From: Ulota crispa
Lineage: Eukaryota > Streptophyta > Bryopsida > Orthotrichales > Orthotrichaceae
NCBI GenBank assembly: GCA_963920765.1
Contig: OY987245.1
Location: 1,380,727 to 1,444,726 of the forward strand
DNA length: 64,000 bases
Direction: 5' to 3'
The notes under the pieces were generated by a model. The model saw only the letters and a program-made list of their open reading frames with translations, was not told the DNA's origin and did not search any database. The translations under genes and the position numbers were made by a program. The stretch's first letter is position 1, and each line of letters opens with the position of its first letter. Positions 60,081 to 64,000 of the stretch are shown here, one piece after another.

Positions 60081-63060
60081 TCACGACGACCTCGCCCGCG
60101 ACGGGCATGGCGCTCTGCGATGGAGCGCGCGTTCCCGCGGTGCGGTACAATTGGCGGGGACACGTACGCCGCTCACGAATCACCATCAACTGTACTGTAC
60201 TGGACCTTATTCTGCACGTTGTTGGCAGTCGAGAGTCGGAGTGCCCTCTTAAAAATCTATATAATAATTGAATATCAGGCAGTCAGAACTCGACAATTTC
60301 ATAGGTGAGGAAGACAAATCTGCAAAGTTCATTTTTAATTCCACTAAAAAATAGAGTAAAATACAAGTTCAACTAAAGTTGTAAATGGAATAAAGTAAAT
60401 CACCTACAACTTTTTACTAAATGTTAACAACATGTTATTGACAATTGCACCACAACTTTCTCCCGGTAAAAAGAGGGCACGGGAATAGGGGGTGGAGGGC
60501 ATGATCCCGTTGGTACAACGGGCAGTATACTTGTAAATAAATAAAGATAGCAGGAGATAAGGCAAGCATTAAATAATTGAAGGAAATTGGTAAATTCATT
60601 GCACGTTTTTGCTACATCCCACCAATTTGCAACATGTTTGCTGAAACATGTTGTAACTTATATGCGTGTACCTTGTCCCATAATTTTGTCCATTTTTTCT
60701 TTCTTTTTGTTATTTTTCTTATCCACTATTTCTTTTTCTTTTTTTCTTTTTTTTTACTAAACTTAACTTCCATAAATTTGAGTATGTTTAATCTTGGGAA
60801 TAAGCACACTTGCTATCATCATTAAATGATCATTTGATAAATATGAAATTTGCTCTTCTATTCTTTATAGAATTCCTAAATATGATGCCATGTGGTGAAT
60901 TTAGCAAAAAGGTCTGGTGGATTTAGCAATTTCCTAAATAAATTCCACCCTTGTTTTGTGTGACTTGCTTGATCCAAAAAAAATCTCCCATCCAAGATCA
61001 ATCTTCTTTTTGAAATGTGTTCCCTTTGTGCATGGGTGTTTCTCTAGTATCAAGGGAGATTTTGAGTTTTTCTTTTTCTTTTTCTTTTTGTTGAAATCCT
61101 ATATTTTCTCATTTTCAACCAATTTTTTATAGTGCAGGCATTAGATATTGCTCATGTACTTATATAGTATTTAGACATTTCTATCATATTTGTCCATTTT
61201 ATCAAGTTCATTCAAATTTCTATTGGTTTTTCTTACATTTCATTTGGTTGACTTTCTATTGTTAGTTAGAAATCTATACTCATTAGGTGTTTCTTTCTCT
61301 TGCTTGTTGAATTTAGAACATTTGACAATGGCATAACATATTTTATCAACTATATTTCAATATGGAGATTGTTTTGCCTTACTAAACAACATTCTTACAT
61401 GCAAGGTAAAAGAAAGTAGGATGACTTGTTACTAAGCAAATATCTTTGACAACCATGTTTTGTGCACTTTAAAACTATTTAAAAAAGTACACACGTATAG
61501 AAAAATTGTACTAAAATGAATGAGGTCTATAAAGTATTTGAATGTCGTATGTGAGAATTGTAAGAGGTCAAAGTCAATAAGTGTCTTTTCTAGATGTGTG
61601 CTAAAGTTTCATTGTTAAACATGTTATAATAGTTGTTGAGGATCCTCTACTAGAGGTTTAATAATACAAATTTATTACAACATGTTCTTAAATACAAGCT
61701 TACTTTTAGATGTACATTGGCTTTTGGACTATCCCATTTCAAAGGAATTTCAAGGGATTGGAAATTTATGGGAGTTATTGAAGAGGCAACTACACATGTC
61801 AAAACTCTAGCCAAAAAATTAATGGGTCAAACAATTATTATAACAATGGGTGTGCAAAAAAGAATTAATTTTCAATGTCATTTAATATTTCATTTGATTA
61901 ATGTAATTTTCAAATCTCACATAGCCAACTTATCCAAAAGCTAACTAGCCCAATTAGAAAATTTAGTAAAACAACACACAAAGCCATATCATACATTGCT
62001 ATTTTCACTATATATATAGACAAAATAAATATAAATTGACTCTTGTGTAAAACAACCAGATAACTATTTAAAGTCACTAAAATCATTACACTATGAACAT
62101 ATTGTTTCACTTAGTTGCTTATGAAGTGTACAAGGAGCTTGTCAAATTGTATTGGGTTTCTATAGAGATTGTTGGAAAATTGTTCAATAATTTAAAAAAA
62201 TCACCTTAAACCTAATTTTGCAAATTTTAAATTGATTGACTGCAATGGCACTTGTATATTATAAATTTTGTATATAAAAATGTTAATTATATGATTCCAT
62301 TAGATTATTTAAGAATCTTCATTAAAGTTCTTCACCTTATACTTTGTACTATTATATTTGAATTTACACATCTGTGGAATACTATAAATAATTAGCTATA
62401 TTTTCTTTTATAGATGAATGACATTGAGAGACATGTCTACCAGCCATTTTCAATCTTGGCTTTTTCATTCATAAGTGATAAATCCATTTTAGAAATTTGT
62501 AAAGATACATGTATAAGATACAATAATTACAACTGAATACATATAATTGTATATAATTAACAAATTTATGGACTTCATGTTTGATAGCTTTGGTGCAAAG
62601 ATTATGCACACTTATTTGCATTATGTTCAAATTTTTATTTTCAATAAAAATCTTTCATACCATGGAAGTATAACATGCATCCTTTAACGAGTCATAAATT
62701 TGATTAGAACCTTGTAGTTGTAAACATTCATCAATTTTGCTAATTTAATATTCACATTGTAACTTTGTAACTAAAGCAACAAAAATAGCTTGATAAGACC
62801 TACTTATAGAGCCATTTATTAGATTTGTGTATAGCTCCTCATCAAAGCCAGAAAAGTACCACTACTTTGAATTACTTTTAGTATAAGTTCAATGCCTTAG
62901 TAAAAAGTAAGGCAAAATAAGTCATATGTTAATATGTACATATGAGTTTAGGTACCTGTTGTACCAACGGAGGCAACAACTTGATTTGAAGTAAAATCTC
63001 AATGTAAACCATTTTATACATGTATTCCTCTCTCTCATGTTGGTCTTTCACTAAAAGGAC
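60081..63060. other. AT-rich gene-free region
   Basis: Beyond the GC-rich GnT II upstream DNA (to about 60,260) no gene is supported. Contains pyrimidine runs (60,685-60,765 and 61,060-61,090) and many short direct repeats of low complexity. A 75-codon frame at 61717-61944 is not recognised. Confidence 0.45.
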
Positions 63061-63535
63061 TCAGGCCCAGTTCAGACTAGCAGCCGGCCAAGACACAGAA
63101 ATCAGCTCCTTGTCTGATGTTTCGCCCGATAGAAACTTTTCCATGTAATCGAGTGTTATCCAAGAGTGTGCCTCTGCCAAATAAGTTTGGTACCACCCTT
63201 GGAGCAGGCCCCAAACCTTCACTATCTTGGCCGTTGACTTGGCTATATAGGGTGGTCCCCACGATGGTGAAGATGGATGTAAAAGTACCGGACAAACCTG
63301 TAGTATGAACCCAACAGCGGCAAAAAACCAAATTTCAACCAATCGCACTTAAGAATTTTTTGGCCGGTCACTAGTCTAAACCGGGCCTCATATCCCTCTT
63401 TTCCCTATTGGTCCTCCGCTAGAAGGACTAAGTGTAAATCACTTTACGCATGTACCCCTCTCTTTTGTTGATCTTTTGCTAAAAAAAACTCAATGTAAAC
63501 CACTTTATGCATGTACTCCTCTCTCATGTGATGGT
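62999..63535. repeat. About 55-bp direct repeat, three copies flanking a GC-rich insert
   Basis: The unit TCAATGTAAACCACTTTATGC, shortened here to its core AATGTAAACCACTTTA, followed by CATGTAYYCCTCTCTCATGT and TGGTCTTTTGCTAAAAGGAC, occurs at about 62,999-63,062, 63,433-63,489 and 63,490-63,535. The first copy is separated from the others by the GC-richer block 63,061-63,410, which may have inserted into an earlier tandem repeat. Confidence 0.55.
63061..63348 (-). CDS. Unrecognised open reading frame in GC-rich block
   Basis: A 95-codon minus-strand frame starting MRLVEIWFFAAVGFIL, which looks like a signal or membrane segment, then IAKSTAKIVKVWGLLQGWYQ and YMEKFLSGETSDKELISVSW, ending in TGA. 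Two other frames over the same bases are also open (minus 63077-63331 and plus 63117-63308), so composition alone could explain it. The block is bounded by copies of a direct repeat, which suggests an insertion. No family recognised. Confidence 0.25.
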   Translation of the reverse strand: MRLVEIWFFAAVGFILQVCPVLLHPSSPSWGPPYIAKSTAKIVKVWGLLQGWYQTYLAEAHSWITLDYMEKFLSGETSDKELISVSWPAASLNWA

Positions 63536-64000
63536 TAACAATAAAGTATGATTGATCACTAGAAGTTACACCTCAACACTTTCTATTAACCAATTAGATT
63601 GAGCAACTTCACTAGACGTTAACAACAAGTTAGTGACAATTACACCACAATTCTCTCTCAACAAATCAGAATGCGGATGTATTCTTTTATACATATAATT
63701 TTTTTTCATAATTAAAAATTCATTTGAGACATTGCCCTATTCATTAAAATGAAACCATCCTTATCAAATGAAATTGTTTTAGAATTGTCACAAAACTGAT
63801 CCAAATTGAGTTAAATTTCACCTAAATTAAAGAAATTTGCTTTAGAACAAACACAGTAAAAGATTTACTATACCAAAAAGATTTCATTTTTATATTTTTA
63901 TTAAAATTTAGGTCCTTGTCTTTGTACATCATTTGAAATATCAAATTACCAAAGCTATATTTATTTAGTCAATTTATGCATTACTACTTATAAAATTGGA
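63536..64000. other. AT-rich DNA at window edge
   Basis: Low-complexity AT-rich sequence without a supportable feature. It continues beyond the window. Confidence 0.5.

Overview
The window looks like nuclear DNA of a land plant or close streptophyte relative. It has short GT-AG introns (about 80-690 bp), 'AAACCCTAA'-type leaders, a P-class pentatricopeptide repeat (PPR) gene, a chloroplast HMA1-type metal ATPase and a plant-type complex N-glycan enzyme. Genes are near 45-50% GC and sit in long, AT-rich, gene-poor DNA full of DNA-transposon debris. The hAT-like coding fragments recall families I associate with non-seed plants, so a moss or other bryophyte is my best guess. That is inference from memory.

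Layout. At 1.2-2.25 kb (minus) there are small exon-like coding pieces of an unrecognised gene. At 4.36-5.67 kb (minus) is a complete four-exon gene for cytosolic ribosomal protein uS12 (RPS23). From 5.9 to 12.4 kb the DNA is AT-rich, with a TTAA-flanked MITE and a (TA)28 run. At 12.6-24.2 kb is the richest cluster, all plus strand: a truncated duplicate of the HMA1 5' end (promoter plus exons 1-3), a three-exon PPR gene starting 78 bp after the stop of that duplicate, a Cys/His/Trp-rich unidentified exon, and a complete 15-exon HMA1 gene (891 aa). At 26.5-31.0 kb is a 4.5-kb CACTA transposon carrying an 81-bp minisatellite, a nested MITE and transposase remnants. At 33.06-33.43 kb is a PIF/Harbinger-type MITE. 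At 35.1-35.9 kb is an intronless proline/glycine-rich membrane protein gene. At 37.4-38.2 kb is a TTAA element folding into a 325-bp perfect hairpin. At 40.8-47.5 kb (minus) is a decayed hAT-like transposase gene split by large insertions or introns. At 50.4-51.6 kb are two more MITEs. At 57.9-59.9 kb (minus) is a complete two-exon N-acetylglucosaminyltransferase II gene, with a decayed C-terminal fragment of a paralogue 1.5 kb downstream. From 60 to 64 kb the DNA is AT-rich with a short direct repeat and one unrecognised reading frame.

How it fits together. The ordinary genes do housekeeping work: ribosome decoding centre, chloroplast metal export/import, organelle RNA processing and Golgi N-glycan maturation. 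The unusual part is 12.6-16.0 kb. A segmental copy of the HMA1 promoter, transit peptide and His-rich module lies directly upstream of a PPR gene that seems to lack its own transit peptide. The splice phase of copied exon 2 matches an acceptor just before the PPR start codon, so an HMA1-PPR chimera is possible. The second theme is a family of MITEs with TTAA target duplications and CCCCTAAA-type ends (piggyBac-like hallmarks), which I believe is unusual in plants. I recognised no tRNA, rRNA, CRISPR array or intact retroelement.
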